From assembly GCA_036872755.1 (NCBI GenBank), contig JAVHNS010000003.1:1488001-1552000 (forward strand): 64,000 nucleotides of DNA, written 5' to 3'. The position numbers were made by a program, and so were the translations under genes. Below the pieces are notes generated by a model that did no database searches, was not told the origin of the DNA, and saw only the letters and a list, made by a program, of their open reading frames with translations. This document shows, piece after piece, positions 1 through 11,130 of this stretch (within the stretch, counting starts at the first letter, position 1; each line of letters opens with the position of its first letter). The stretch comes from Orbilia blumenaviensis (Eukaryota > Ascomycota > Orbiliomycetes > Orbiliales > Orbiliaceae).

Positions 1-2178
1 TGCTTAGAGCTATCCAGGGGATTAGGAAAGTACATCAACAGCTGGAGGAGATCAATGTTCCGAATGGAGGCGATTTGATATGGGCGGAGAATGTGAGTCC
101 CCTGGGTGAGATGGTTAGGTTTGCGATCACGCTTCTGTGCGATGCTTTGGGATATTCTATCTCGAGCATGTGCGGGCCGAATATAGACCCTCAGATCGAG
201 AAGTATAACTCCAAGTGGAGCAGAGAGGACGAGTTACCATACCCTGATTATCCTTATTTCCGCTGGAGGATTGGGAACGTCCTCGATGAAGCTATGGATA
301 GAGCGTTGCTTTGTCCCGTGGAAAAGGAACAGTCGGCGGATTCTTCACCTGCGTTTCTTTGTTATTTGCTATCCCTTCCTGGGACGAATCGGTATCCTGG
401 ACAGCATGATAATTGCTCCAAGACTCACTGTGTGGGAAATAATATTGACGAGGCGACGTATGTTACTAAACATGTGGATGAAGATTGTGGATGCGAGCAC
501 GATGGGCCTGATATTGAGGATGTTAAAAAATGTTTGAGAGATGGGAATATACCTTCTTTAGTCGTCTCCATCGTGGATGGAGAGTATGTGGGTATGAAGG
601 TTAAGCCTCAAAAGGTCGAGCAAGCAAGTATTTGGAGATTCCACCAGTCTAAATCCGGGATTGCGAAGTCGTTGGACTATGTCGCTTTATCCCATGTTTG
701 GTCCGATGGGCTTGGGAATCCAACAGCGAATACCCTTCCCAGGTGTCAGTTGAAACGACTGGCGTATTATATCAATTATACGATGAAGGATGGGAGGGCG
801 AAGGGGATGAAGGGGAATTTTGAGAAGGCATTTTCGAAGAAACATTCCTTTGCGAAAAGAGAGGGGACGGTTTGGGAGCAGAGTGGGGATTTTGAATGTG
901 CTTTTTGGACGGATACGCTATGTGTGCCGTTGGAGAAGGAGTATAGGAAGTTGGCGATTAAAACTATGAATCAGGTCTACCGGCAGGGCATGGCACCCCC
1001 CCTTTCTATCAATGGCGTAAAGAGTACTAACTGTATCATTTATAACAGCTCGGTATGTAATGATCCTCGACGCATCTGTAGCTCGTCATAGGTTTTCTAC
1101 AGACGAGGAGTTGATGGGACGTATCGTCCTATCAACCTGGATGCGCCGCGTGTGGACTCTACAAGAAGCCATCATCGGAATGGAAAAGCTTTCAATCTGC
1201 ACTCAAGACCAAGTTATCGACCACACAGATGCAGTTGAACGACTTCGTATAGCCGTCAATGAAGGAGATCGATCTCTTATAAACGGCGTGCTCGAGAGCG
1301 TCGCAATACTCGGAGACGATGGATTCGCGGGACTCAACGGCGCAGTCTCGATTATGGAGTATAACGCCAAGGGGCTTAGAGATTCGGGACAGGGTCGTAA
1401 GCAGAAGAAACTTGAACAGGAACAGTTTGTACTGTTTATGGAGTATTTGTGGACACTTATTGGACGACGGGCTACTACGAAAGAGGAAGATCGAGTTTTG
1501 GTGGCTTGTAATATTATGTTTAAGGATGTGGGTAAGGTTTTGAAGGGAGATGGGCATACGGGGCGCATGACGGCGCTACTTGACCAACTTGAAGAAGTAC
1601 CCGCGGGCGTCATTTTCAGAAGCGGCGAGAGGGTTCCTGTCGACGGGTACCGCTGGGCGGGCCACAATTTCAAGCTTTCATCATGGGGACGATTCGATTT
1701 CGATAACCCGGGAATAGTCACACCTCAAGGCCTGCTAGTGAAATTCCCAGGTTTCATACTATCCGAAAAGCCTAGCAAGCCAGATTTCCCGGTTATGGTG
1801 GAATCCGCCGATAGCAAAGTATTTTATCTGGTAACATGCAGTTACCAGCAAAACACCGGTCAATACCTTACGCCCCAAGCATGGAGCGAGGTTGTCGAAA
1901 GGAATTCTAACAATCTCGCAATTATACGGTCTGACGGCGCGGGATTTACACACTCGATGAACCTGAATGATGGAGGGATGGTGCCTTGCAAGCAAATAAG
2001 GGCTATTTTGGTATCTATCACCCAGGAAGATGGTGGGAGGATTTACTGCCGGCATGAATCTTTTGTATGGTTGAGTGAGGCGCCTGGGCCGGAGTATGAG
2101 TCGCTGCTATACACGACGCATCCTACTGTGGTGGCAGAGGATGTTCGGCCGGGTAGCCAGCAGTGGTGTGTGGGCTGA
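1..2178 (+). CDS. HET-domain (heterokaryon incompatibility-like) protein, 5' partial
   Basis: Member of the fungal HET-domain family, which is linked to non-self recognition and programmed cell death; the partner is not deducible here. The frame is open from base 3, so the true start lies left of the window. Exon 1 runs 3..987 and exon 2 1049..2178. HET motifs are visible: YVALSHVWSDGLG (about 677-716), WTDTLCVPLEKEYRKLAI (about 906-962) and, after the intron, YVMILDAS and WMRRVWTLQEA. Joining 987 to 1049 restores the conserved run VYRQARYVMILDAS, but needs a GC-AG intron (GC at 988-989, TACTAAC branch point near 1024, acceptor 1047-1048). No GT donor gives a correct frame. A CGCEH-containing motif upstream of the HET core is shared with the next gene, so the two are tandem paralogues. 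If the GC donor is not used, this copy would be broken. Confidence 0.85.
988..1048 (+). other. Probable GC-AG intron in the first HET gene
   Basis: A 61-nt interval with a GC donor, TACTAAC branch sequence and AAC AG acceptor. Only this splice joins the two HET-domain halves in frame. The tandem paralogue is uninterrupted at the same protein position. Confidence 0.65.
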
Positions 2179-2637
2179 AAGGCTTGGACACGGCATATGG
2201 GTTCTTAAATATAGCTATAGAGGAATCCTTTACGATTCCGCGGGCCGGTCACTTGTTAGTCTGAGCGGACTACTCCCTGATACTTAAAATATACATGTAA
2301 ATAGCCAGATTTATGGGCAGAAAATGCAATCCTCTACTCTACTCAAACTTTGAACCTACCAATTGATTCGAATTCTACAGCTAGGCTGTTATCAACTGAT
2401 TCTGGGATTGCAGGGGACGGCTCAAGGGTTAGAATACTGATCCATGCACGGCTTACATACCCCGCATCACAGGCGCCTTGGATGCAATGGATCCTGCCGT
2501 AAAAGGCCTCTTATGATCAGGCCCCACACCCTTGGATATATTTCGGACATACGTACCTCCAATTTAATTTAAGCCTCCAATTATTTGAACCTGAGTACCT
2601 CAGCTGCGTTGTTTTTGTTGCAATTTCATCCTCCAAA
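2179..2637. other. Intergenic spacer between the HET paralogues
   Basis: 459 bp holding the 3' end of the first HET gene and the promoter of the second. A TGTAAATA word (Puf3-like UGUAAAUA in RNA) lies near 2296, about 115 nt after the stop. No gene is seen. Confidence 0.5.
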
Positions 2638-4971
2638 ATGGTTCATATTTCGCCGGCAACCTTCAGACCATTTCCTCATGAGACAGATGTCCCTTGTCTA
2701 TGTGACTATGATTACGATGGTGGTGACTTCGCTACCTACCCGGAGCGCAAGGGCTTCGACAAGGAACTTTTGCTTTTAGGAAACTTCACAGAGCATCCTG
2801 AGGATGAGACTGTAGCTTTCCTTCAGAGCTGGCTCTGCTTTGGATTGCTCTCTGCGGTTACGAAACAGAATTTTGGGATATCCGATCTTACTGTTACTAA
2901 TTCTGATGGCCAGCTGGTTATCGATTCTGAAAAGCTGCCTGGGATTATCGAAAACTGGGTGCGTTCGAGCTCTGCACGCCATGGGGATAGATACGACGCA
3001 ATTCTTGCCGAGGTGGCGGTAGTTGTTGAATACTTCTCACCGCCGCTGATTACCTGGCAAGCAAAGTATGGAGAAAAAGCGGCGGCGGCAAGTGTTATTG
3101 CCAGTACTGAAGTCAGCATCGTTCCGCCAACCATCGCTTGTTCCCTAGTCCTTCTGGCGGCGTCTATACAGACCGCATATCGACAACAGCATCAAGAACA
3201 ACCCTACGTTCGGTTCAGCAGACCCGCATCGGATGCATTCGGGATACCGTCTTTGATATTTCAAAGATTTCTTGCGGCGGGGTGGTGCATTAGCGATGTT
3301 GCGAGGTTATCGAGAACGTATAGCGTTACGACTTTGTACTTCGCTTCGACATTTCACAGAGATCTCCCGTCGCCAGATTTCCATGAACATTGTGATTTAT
3401 TCGCCTGTTCGGCTTCTCAGGTTGATGATACAACTTATGTAACGAAGCATGTGGACGGGAGCTGCGGGTGCGAGCATATAGAGTCGGCGTTGGATGGTGT
3501 GAAGAAGATCTTGGACGACGGGGGGATTCCGGCTACGATTGTTAAGGGAGATATTGCGCATGGTGGGGAGAAAGGATGGTTGGAAGCAGTTTCGTTTGAG
3601 GAGTGTAAGGCGGTTGCGCTGTCTCATGTCTGGTCCGATGGGCTGGGGAATGTGAGCGCGAATTCGATCCCGGAGTGTCAAGTGCGACGGCTTAAAGGGT
3701 TAATCGATGGGCTTTATGAAGCTGTACCCTCTAAGACTTCACTTTCTGGGTTCTTCAAGAAGAAGAAAAATAAGGATGTGGGATTGTGGTTGGATACGTT
3801 GTGTATTCCTTTACAGAAGGAGTATAGGAAACTGGCGATCAAGAGGATGGTAGATACTTATGGGAAGTGTGATCGGGTTCTTATGATTGATGCGGAGCTT
3901 ACGCAGATATCTATGGATCAGATTCCAAAGCGGGAATTGTTGATACGTATCGCTGGGTCGAATTGGATGAGGAGGATGTGGACTTTGCAGGAGGCGGCGT
4001 TGAATATTGAGCATTTGTATGTTCAATTTGCGGATGGGGTTATGGAGTATCATGATGAAGCTGTGACGCTCACACGTTCATGGGAGAGGCGAAAGTGGGC
4101 ATATGAAGCTATTGATACCGATGTGGGAATTCACGACTATGAGTTCGCTGCGATGCATGGGGCATATACGAAAGATAATTGGCGTTCTGCGGGCCAGTCT
4201 GCCGGTCTGGCACTATCGGGGTTCGCAGGCAGGAATACTACAAAGCCCGGTGATGTCTATTTGTGCCTAGGAGGTATGATGGATCTGGACGTCATGGAGA
4301 TTATAAAAACGCCAGAAGACGAAAGAACAGAGAAGATTTTGACAATGATGAGGTACTATCCCAAGAGCATCATTTTCTCGCCAGGTCCGAAGGTTGATAT
4401 AGAAGGCTACGGTTGGGCCTGTCAGACTTTTTGGAAGTCGAGGGTTCTAAGTTCTGCATTTTCAGATGCTATGAATCTGGCAGAGATGACAGAGAAAGGG
4501 TTGAGGTTGGAGTATCAAGGATATGTGATCAAGCCGGTGAAATTATCGGAAGATTACTTCATTATGAATTCGAAGAAGCAGGGGCTATGGATCAAGGTTA
4601 CATATGATCCCACGGACTCGACCGGTATAGTCGATAAAATCGCAACAGTTGGGCATGATGAAGAAACAATGGAACTTGGGCTTATTGTTCCGGAGCGGGA
4701 TGTGGCGAGGAAGGGGCCCGGGGCAGGAAGCCCTGCAGTTTTAGTATCGATCTACAAACGGGCTGGATGGAAAGATTCATTCAGGGATGCGGATAATTCT
4801 ACGGCTATCTACACAAAAGCCCTATGTACCGTGCTGCTTACGACAGCTGGTCGCGCAGAGATACAAGAGTATACTGAAGCAGGGTATGAGGTTGCAGATG
4901 GGAAGAAGCCCAATGAGAGTGCAAATACGAGCAGTGTGATATACCAAAGCCAGATATGGTTTATTGCATAA
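2638..4971 (+). CDS. HET-domain protein, intact tandem paralogue
   Basis: Intronless 777-residue protein starting at an ATG in good context (CCAAAATGG). The HET domain occupies roughly residues 320-460: VALSHVWSDGLGN, then WLDTLCIPLQKEYRKLAIKR, DRVLMIDAEL and NWMRRMWTLQEAAL. The preceding segment YVTKHVDGSCGCEH is the same element as in the upstream gene. The N-terminal 260 residues and C-terminal 300 residues show no recognised domain. Family knowledge points to vegetative incompatibility or immunity-like roles, but most HET genes have no proven function, so none is assigned. Homology to the gene on its left is clear along the whole HET region, which suggests a local duplication followed by divergence. 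Confidence 0.9.
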   Translation: MVHISPATFRPFPHETDVPCLCDYDYDGGDFATYPERKGFDKELLLLGNFTEHPEDETVAFLQSWLCFGLLSAVTKQNFGISDLTVTNSDGQLVIDSEKLPGIIENWVRSSSARHGDRYDAILAEVAVVVEYFSPPLITWQAKYGEKAAAASVIASTEVSIVPPTIACSLVLLAASIQTAYRQQHQEQPYVRFSRPASDAFGIPSLIFQRFLAAGWCISDVARLSRTYSVTTLYFASTFHRDLPSPDFHEHCDLFACSASQVDDTTYVTKHVDGSCGCEHIESALDGVKKILDDGGIPATIVKGDIAHGGEKGWLEAVSFEECKAVALSHVWSDGLGNVSANSIPECQVRRLKGLIDGLYEAVPSKTSLSGFFKKKKNKDVGLWLDTLCIPLQKEYRKLAIKRMVDTYGKCDRVLMIDAELTQISMDQIPKRELLIRIAGSNWMRRMWTLQEAALNIEHLYVQFADGVMEYHDEAVTLTRSWERRKWAYEAIDTDVGIHDYEFAAMHGAYTKDNWRSAGQSAGLALSGFAGRNTTKPGDVYLCLGGMMDLDVMEIIKTPEDERTEKILTMMRYYPKSIIFSPGPKVDIEGYGWACQTFWKSRVLSSAFSDAMNLAEMTEKGLRLEYQGYVIKPVKLSEDYFIMNSKKQGLWIKVTYDPTDSTGIVDKIATVGHDEETMELGLIVPERDVARKGPGAGSPAVLVSIYKRAGWKDSFRDADNSTAIYTKALCTVLLTTAGRAEIQEYTEAGYEVADGKKPNESANTSSVIYQSQIWFIA

Positions 4972-6105
4972 AAGGCTGCGAGGAATCAATATTGATTGTG
5001 GTCAGATCTTCAGAAAATATCAATGGTATTGGCTTCCAATTTTCGGAAGCTGGAAGTCACAATTCAAAGAATCCGAGCCTGACTATAGATAGGGCTAAAC
5101 CCACTACATCTCCTCTCTAGCATTAACGCATTAGATATTTGAAGAAATCTCAACTTTTATTTCCAAATTCTACTTCTATGATGCGTATCGATAATCCCCG
5201 CAAATACAAATTAAAGCCATGAAGAGAAAGTTTCCGTATGAATGCCTCTGAATGTATTTTTAGTACTATGCCTTCCCACTATCGTAGCTTTCCGAAACGC
5301 TGGAAGCTTTTCGGTTCTCGGATCTGTAGACTCTTTCGCCAACTCTTCTCGACATAGCACCTTAATTGGTACCTGCGAGTTCTTCCTAATCGGGATTCTG
5401 CGTTGATGTTGCAAATTTGCTAGCCCCAAAATACCACAAAGCAGCCTGAGATGGAATATCGCACCACATGTCTTTGCCTGTAAGCTTCCAGAACTAAATT
5501 CCACAGCCGGGACACGAACTCTGGGAAAAACATCCAAATTTTGTCAAAATCGATTCGAAGTTACTATTAATAGTTTCTTCCTAATGATACCAAAGACCCA
5601 GTCAGAATCGTGCTCAAAAGATGTCTTAACGTTATGGAAATCCACGAAGGGAACGGGATGGGCATGCCATGACGCTGGCCAACACTAAATTCTGCAGCAT
5701 GTGAGCATTCCATAGACGTTATGGGAACACCGACTGCAACCTCATCTACATGCATATCGCCTCTTTTCATGCAAGGGAGCGCGGCTACAGCCGAATCGGG
5801 ACATTTTCACCAATCCATGCATACCCTAAACTACCATGGGTGAAAGGGTATTTTCCCTTCCCCTTCTCTCTTTTTTTAAGCTTTTGTGGTGTGATAGCCT
5901 CGTGCTGTGTACTCAGACCCTGTTCAAAAAAAGACTATATTTGAAAACTTTCTTTTCTGGGGAAAGAAGCACAGTGATGTTGCATTTATGACGATTGCGT
6001 GTGCATTAAGATGTAGAAAGATTGAGGTTGGGCTTGACTGGGGGGTCTTATAATGTTGCCTCTTTATGCAGGGGGTGGTGGGGCATATGATCGATCATGA
6101 TCTGG
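4972..6105. other. Intergenic region
   Basis: About 1.1 kb with only short open frames lacking recognisable domains or convincing starts. It contains the 3' end of the HET gene and the upstream region of the secreted-protein gene. Nothing further is supported. Confidence 0.5.
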
Positions 6106-6113
6106 TATATAAA
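6106..6113 (+). promoter_or_regulatory. TATA box of the secreted-protein gene
   Basis: TATATAAA lies 137 nt upstream of the ATG at 6250 and is followed by a pyrimidine-rich stretch, as expected for a strongly or conditionally expressed fungal gene. Confidence 0.6.
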
Positions 6114-6249
6114 GAGAGTGGAGACGCCCTTCGGGTCGCTATTCTAGATATTGCTGCCTCTTCCTCATCATACATCCACTCGTTCATAATAAACATAGCT
6201 TCATACAAGCCATTTTAATATCTTAATATCTTTTACGAAATCTTTTAAC

Positions 6250-6801
6250 ATGCAACTGAAAACCTTCATTTTCACCACCCTCCTCGCGGGTGCTACCTCC
6301 GCCCTCCCAACTGCTCCAGTGGACCTCTCTTCTCGTGCTTTATGCACTCCACAGGAAAACACGGGCTTCACCGTTCGCATCAACTCTACCGATAGTCTAA
6401 ACAACAAGATCGTCTCCATCTCTGGCAGCGTTGTCGGTGTTGACCTCCCCAAGACCGATTCCGTCATCTGGCCATACATTTACGGTAACAAGATGGCCAT
6501 GCCCGGCCCCGGTTATAAATATATCATCCCCGGGTACCTTTACTCTGCCCCCGGTAGCACTAGCTCCTGTGCGAAGCAATTGAAGTTCAGCAAGGATCTG
6601 CCAAAGACTGGACGTACGGAGACGAATGTATTCTCGATTAGCTGTGATATTCAGGGAACATTCTATTTGACTGCTGAGTCTGATTGGAACTGGCAAGCGT
6701 GCCCAAATGCTGCGGGCAAAGGATGGACTATCCATCATGGACCTAAGAAGGCGGGATGTAGGGATGTTAAGTTGAGGATGATTTATGGACCACCATTTTA
6801 A
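6250..6801 (+). CDS. Small secreted protein of unknown function
   Basis: 183 residues, intronless, starting at the ATG at 6250 downstream of a TATA box. The first 19 residues form a signal peptide: MQLKTF, a hydrophobic core and an AxA-like end (ATSALP), with cleavage near residue 18-20. The mature part has five cysteines (first in RALCTPQ, then SSCAK, SISCD, QACPN, AGCRD), one likely N-glycosylation site (NST) and no membrane segment. The C-terminal half is rich in aromatic residues and glycine. I do not recognise the family. Size, secretion and the TATA promoter resemble fungal effector-type or hyphal surface proteins, but this is an inference from form only. Confidence 0.8.
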   Translation: MQLKTFIFTTLLAGATSALPTAPVDLSSRALCTPQENTGFTVRINSTDSLNNKIVSISGSVVGVDLPKTDSVIWPYIYGNKMAMPGPGYKYIIPGYLYSAPGSTSSCAKQLKFSKDLPKTGRTETNVFSISCDIQGTFYLTAESDWNWQACPNAAGKGWTIHHGPKKAGCRDVKLRMIYGPPF

Positions 6802-7689
6802 ACTTTTGATTGGATTGTTAAAGGTGTGGAGATATGTTGCAACATTGATAGCTATCGATGGGGGGTTTTGATGAGAGTGCTTTGGCATTAGGTTTTGAAA
6901 GCAGCATTGTAGCATGGCGTGGTATTGGGTTTGTGGTTTATTGTAAATAGTTATTAGTTACGCTTAGTAGAAAAGTAATAATGGCATACTGCTCATGGCG
7001 AGATTTTGATATACTGACCAGCATCTGTAAATGTAAACCCGTTCCATTATTAGTGCGTGTACTTCCGATACCTAGTCCAAGTAGACTCGTGTTGTACTCA
7101 GAGTTTTGGAGAGCTATAAGAATGGCACTTTGGTGAGGTTGAGCTGACTTGGTCCGTACCCCCCTATTGCCAGAAGAGGAGTGCCACTTTTGGAAGACAA
7201 GAGTGCAGATTTTGCCAGAAAATCCTACAGTCTGAATACCCCAAAAATGGCACAAAACGTTCGCCAGAACTAAATCAGATTTCTGGCACAAGTTTTGAAG
7301 TCGAAAATGGTCACGTGCCCGGGCTCCTGGTAGTGCAGGTTCATGAGCTCGCCCCGTCCTCTACATAGCCCTCTTACGGACTGCCCAGACCCTTGTCATA
7401 TAAGTACGTATAAATTACTAAAATACTACGATGCTGCATACTCAGATACCTACCACCCAACTAGACTATCTTATGGACAGCTCATGCTAACTTGGAAACT
7501 CATTAAGTCTTAGGAGAGCCCGGGAACCCCAAAGTTGTAATACCATTGATACTAACTTATTTGATATTGACATTGGCATCCAGCAAGTTATCGATCAAGT
7601 ACGACAAGCCCATATAAGGAAACTGCTGCCTAAGAGCTCTCTTTCAAGTTGTCCCCAAGCTAATGCTAACCAGTAGCTTCCCGATCGAT
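6802..7689. other. Intergenic region between convergent genes
   Basis: Holds the 3' regions of the secreted-protein gene and of SOD1. A TGTAAATA word lies near 6943. A cluster of GCCAGAA direct and inverted copies lies at 7169-7288 (listed separately). No coding signal is seen. Confidence 0.5.
7169..7288. repeat. Clustered GCCAGAA direct and inverted repeats
   Basis: GCCAGAA occurs at 7169-7175, 7214-7220 and 7264-7270, and its complement TTCTGGC at 7282-7288. The last two form a hairpin with an 11-nt loop. Related TGGCAC/GTGCCA words are interspersed. It may be a small-element remnant or a protein-binding cluster. Confidence 0.4.
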
Positions 7690-8356
7690 TTACTGGGAGA
7701 TACCAATGACACCGCAAGCTGGACGGGCACCAGCATTACCGGTAGTCAAAGAATCGGCGTGACCACCCTTTCCGAGATCGTCAGTACCAGAGTGGATAAC
7801 AACAGTTCGCTATAATTCATTACGTCAGTAAATTAATTTTCTAATACGAAGAATTATATTTAACACTCACTCCGAGGATGCTGTTTGGTCCGATCAAGGA
7901 GACCTGGCTGTCAGTAATAGTACCCTTAGCGACACCACTAGCGTCGGTAGAGATGTTTCCGAGGTCACCGACGTGACGGTTATCGTCCGATGGGGCACCG
8001 TGGGTCTTCCCGAAGGGGTTGACTGGATAACTTATTTCAGAACATGCACCATCATATCGATAAGAGGCAAATGTCAAATCTTACAGTGAGGACCGGCAGA
8101 AGTGCAACCGTTGGTGTTGTCACCGAAAGTGTGAATATGGAAGCCGCGCTGAGCATTGGCATCATTGCCAGAGATATCATACTCGATAGTGGTTGGAGAG
8201 GATTCAGACTCCTGGGTGAAGGTAACAACACCAGAGACGGTGGAGTCTCCACGGAGGACGGCAACTGGTGGATGTCAGTCCCATGTCGCCCTGGATGCCA
8301 GTTTCGCACCAGATAATTTTAATCATTGATGTAATTCTCGTACCTGCTTTAACCAT
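7690..8356 (-). CDS. sod1: Cytosolic Cu/Zn superoxide dismutase
   Basis: Converts superoxide to oxygen and hydrogen peroxide in the cytosol and intermembrane space. Four exons on the minus strand: 8344..8356, 8085..8264, 7871..8022 and 7690..7809, all with GT-AG introns. They give exactly 154 residues, the family's usual length. Copper and zinc ligands are all present: H47, H49, H64, H72, H81, D84 and H121. The structural disulfide cysteines C58 and C147 are also present. Signature segments are [19 protein letters not shown] and [14 protein letters not shown]. The first exon is only 13 nt (MVKA plus one base). Two adjacent AGGGG elements about 295 nt upstream suggest stress control. The gene appears intact and functional. 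Confidence 0.97.
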
Positions 8357-8651
8357 TTTGACTTATTTAGATTAGGATTACTGGGTTTTTTTTCTAGACG
8401 GGTTCCAGTGCCGTGTCAGCGGGTTAACTCAGGCTACAAGGCATTGGCGACGGGAATCGAATGGTGCCTGGAGTACTAGCTCCGGGAAGGACGGTTTCAT
8501 ATGCAGGTGAGGGGGTTTTTCTCCTACTGACAATTCAAGTTTGGTATATCGATTGTGGACTGATATCGATGAGAGAGTTTCTGCAGGCTCAGGTAGATGT
8601 GGTGGTGGGAAGGTGTGGGATGGGCGGAAGTGACGACATGCTATAAATATG

Positions 8652-8661
8652 CCCCTCCCCT
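8652..8661 (-). promoter_or_regulatory. Tandem AGGGG stress-response elements upstream of sod1
   Basis: Read on the gene's strand, two AGGGG words lie directly end to end, followed by a TATTTATAG A/T box (8642-8650). AGGGG is the yeast Msn2/Msn4 site; binding here is inferred. Confidence 0.4.
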
Positions 8662-11105
8662 CACAAACACTTTTTTTTTTCTGTGCTAATGCGGGGCAAC
8701 TCTATCGTCATCACCTAGGTATTATTAAGCTTGGCCCAGACCCCTTTTGACATGACTGATTACATTTACTTTACAGGATACTAGGTCGATATCTGGGGAA
8801 AGAGAAAGAGAAAAAAACAGCTCCAATTGGGTATACTGGCCGAGGCAACGAGGGCAATGACTGGAGAAAATATCCACTTTATGCCGTTGATGCTAAATTC
8901 GGCCTTGGGAGCTGACTCGCGTGCAGTTCGGGCCGAAGTTTTCTGAGGCCTCAAAAAGGCCGGTCGTTTTAGATATCAGGTTCCAGGCCAGTTGTACGCT
9001 TTTATCCCAACGGCTAACGGCGATAGATGTAGAGAAAGCTACTCTATATCCGTAATATCCGGCTTTAATTAGTAACTGGCTGGGGCGTACTACATGGGCA
9101 CTTAACTAGACTCGAGCAATTACGGCCATTGACATCATGACCACACTTATAACGTTTATCACGTTCGCGGTTACACACGAGCACTAGCTAGCTCATGTGT
9201 ATACAAAGCTCTGCCATCGGCATTTGTGTTGACGTGTTGGGAATCGTCCGGATCTTCAGAGCTTCAACACACGCAAACCGCTGGTTTACCCAGCTACTGG
9301 ATAGCACCCACATGCTCCGACCATTCCGTTGACGTTCCCGGAGAAATACGTATTCCCTATAGGCGCCTAGGCCGTGCCTACCGACTTTGGTACTAGGAGG
9401 TAGGTAGTAAGAAGGCTTGTAAGACCGGTGTCCGGCACTTGATCGAAAACTCGACTCTGATGATGCCTTGGTGGCGGATTCTCACTGTTCATACGCATTC
9501 CAAAAGACTAAACCTGTCAACTCCGCAGCGTTGTCGTTTGCAGAACTGCATTGCACCTCTATGTTGAGCATCCGCCGGCTAGAGGCACAAGATTTCAGAT
9601 AGCAAGGTATCAAAAAGGAAATACGAAATACTGGAGCCCAAGCTCATAAGCTTAGCTAAGTGCTGGATAGCGTGCTGCGCCAACAGTTGTACGTAGACTC
9701 AGGTAGCTCCTTAGAAGGAACTGTGACAGGCACCTGCAACCAATCATGGGGACCATCGGACGCCCAGCCTGGAATGACCCTGCACGGGGGGTCCAACGGT
9801 TGCTTGGATTCGGCTCCACGGAGAGCAGGTGCATCTATTCACCAAGATTGCAAGAGCATCTGGCATTCCACAAGGTAGCATCCAGTAGCATTGAATCGGT
9901 CACGCATATTAATCTTATTTTTGTACATTCTGTGCTATCGATTCGGATGCGGTATGCAATCGCCAGCGCTTGATGCTGTGATATGGTATCACACTGACTT
10001 CTGAGACGGGCCAGTACGGTCAGGAGAATTAAAGCGTGTGAAATTGCAATTGCGGCAGCTCCGTGTTCGTCTTGAGCTCGAACAGCGGTAGACGCTCGTT
10101 CGTCCCGGATGCAGGGTGGGGCGCCTGTTAATTGATTGAAAGGGTGCAGCACATGTGCTTATGTGTGTAAGTACGGGGTGTCTTAGCGTATGTAAGTACA
10201 TAGGCTGGGCTGGGCTGGCCTCGGATATCGTGCTCGATAAGGACGACAAATCCAAATAGTATATCGTCAGACCGGACCTGGTCCCTTAGTAAGGAGTACA
10301 TACTAGGTACCTACTTATCTCCTCGAGTTAGCATGCATGCATCGATATTTGATAGATACCCTGGCCTATACGTATAGCTCGTTGGACGGTATTTACATAT
10401 ATTTATTTTAGAATCGAGTCCGGCCGGACGTCCAAGGAAACCGTTTCTGTAGATGCAGGTGTGTAATACATACCTACATACAACCGGCCAGCCTTTCGTG
10501 ATCGTGATCAAAATTCAGGGACCCCGTACGATCAAATTTAAAACAGCGAACGCATGTTACAGGTCCACACAGGGCCGGCACCCATCCCTTCTTTTTTAGC
10601 GTCCGGTTCCCGAATCATGCGGTAAATTTTAATTAACTATAGGCAGGCGGTCCAGTCTCATCCAGATTAAATCTGATACGACAGCTTTGACATGACAGCC
10701 TCAGCTCCGGACTGGATTGCTGCAATAATGCAGTGCTAGAAACATTTAGTACCCAAACCTCTCTCACTTTACTTTTCTTTCTTGACACCGTCCCGTATAC
10801 CGTACTTACCTTAACCAGTCTTTGGTTAGTTACGGGCAGATATTATATACTAGTATAATACTTATCCGCATTCCGTACTAGGCTGTTAAGTCACCAGCCG
10901 TAAGAGAGAATCGAATTTGAACTCCCAGTTATCGTTAGCTGCGGATTAATATTAATCAACCCAAAGCTGTGCTGCTGCATGCTCGGGGGGCGGCTGTGGT
11001 TGGCTCGTCTGCGCAAAATAGTTAATAACAGGCAGTGGTGGTAGTGGTAGTGGTATTAGCATTGGGGATTGGTAGTGGTGGAGTAGAGTAGAGTTAGAGG
11101 CCGGC

Positions 11106-11130
11106 CTGTGGTGGTGGTGGTGGTGGTGCT
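11106..11130 (+). repeat. (GTG)n microsatellite
   Basis: About eight GTG/GGT units, preceded at 11033-11056 by a more degenerate GGTAGTGGT tract, in the presumed promoter of the RhoGEF gene. Confidence 0.7.

Noticed and set aside
5211..5770. Minus-strand open stretches between the HET and secreted-protein genes
   Set aside because: No ATG-initiated, domain-bearing frame. Weak internal similarities (ACTAAATTC words) are too short to call a repeat.
8052..8309. 85-codon frame across sod1 exon 2
   Set aside because: It is the wrong frame through the sod1 exon and intron. The true sod1 frame explains the sequence completely.
10890..10960. AATTTGAACTCC resembling a minus-strand tRNA T-arm
   Set aside because: No matching D-arm, anticodon arm or acceptor stem could be built.
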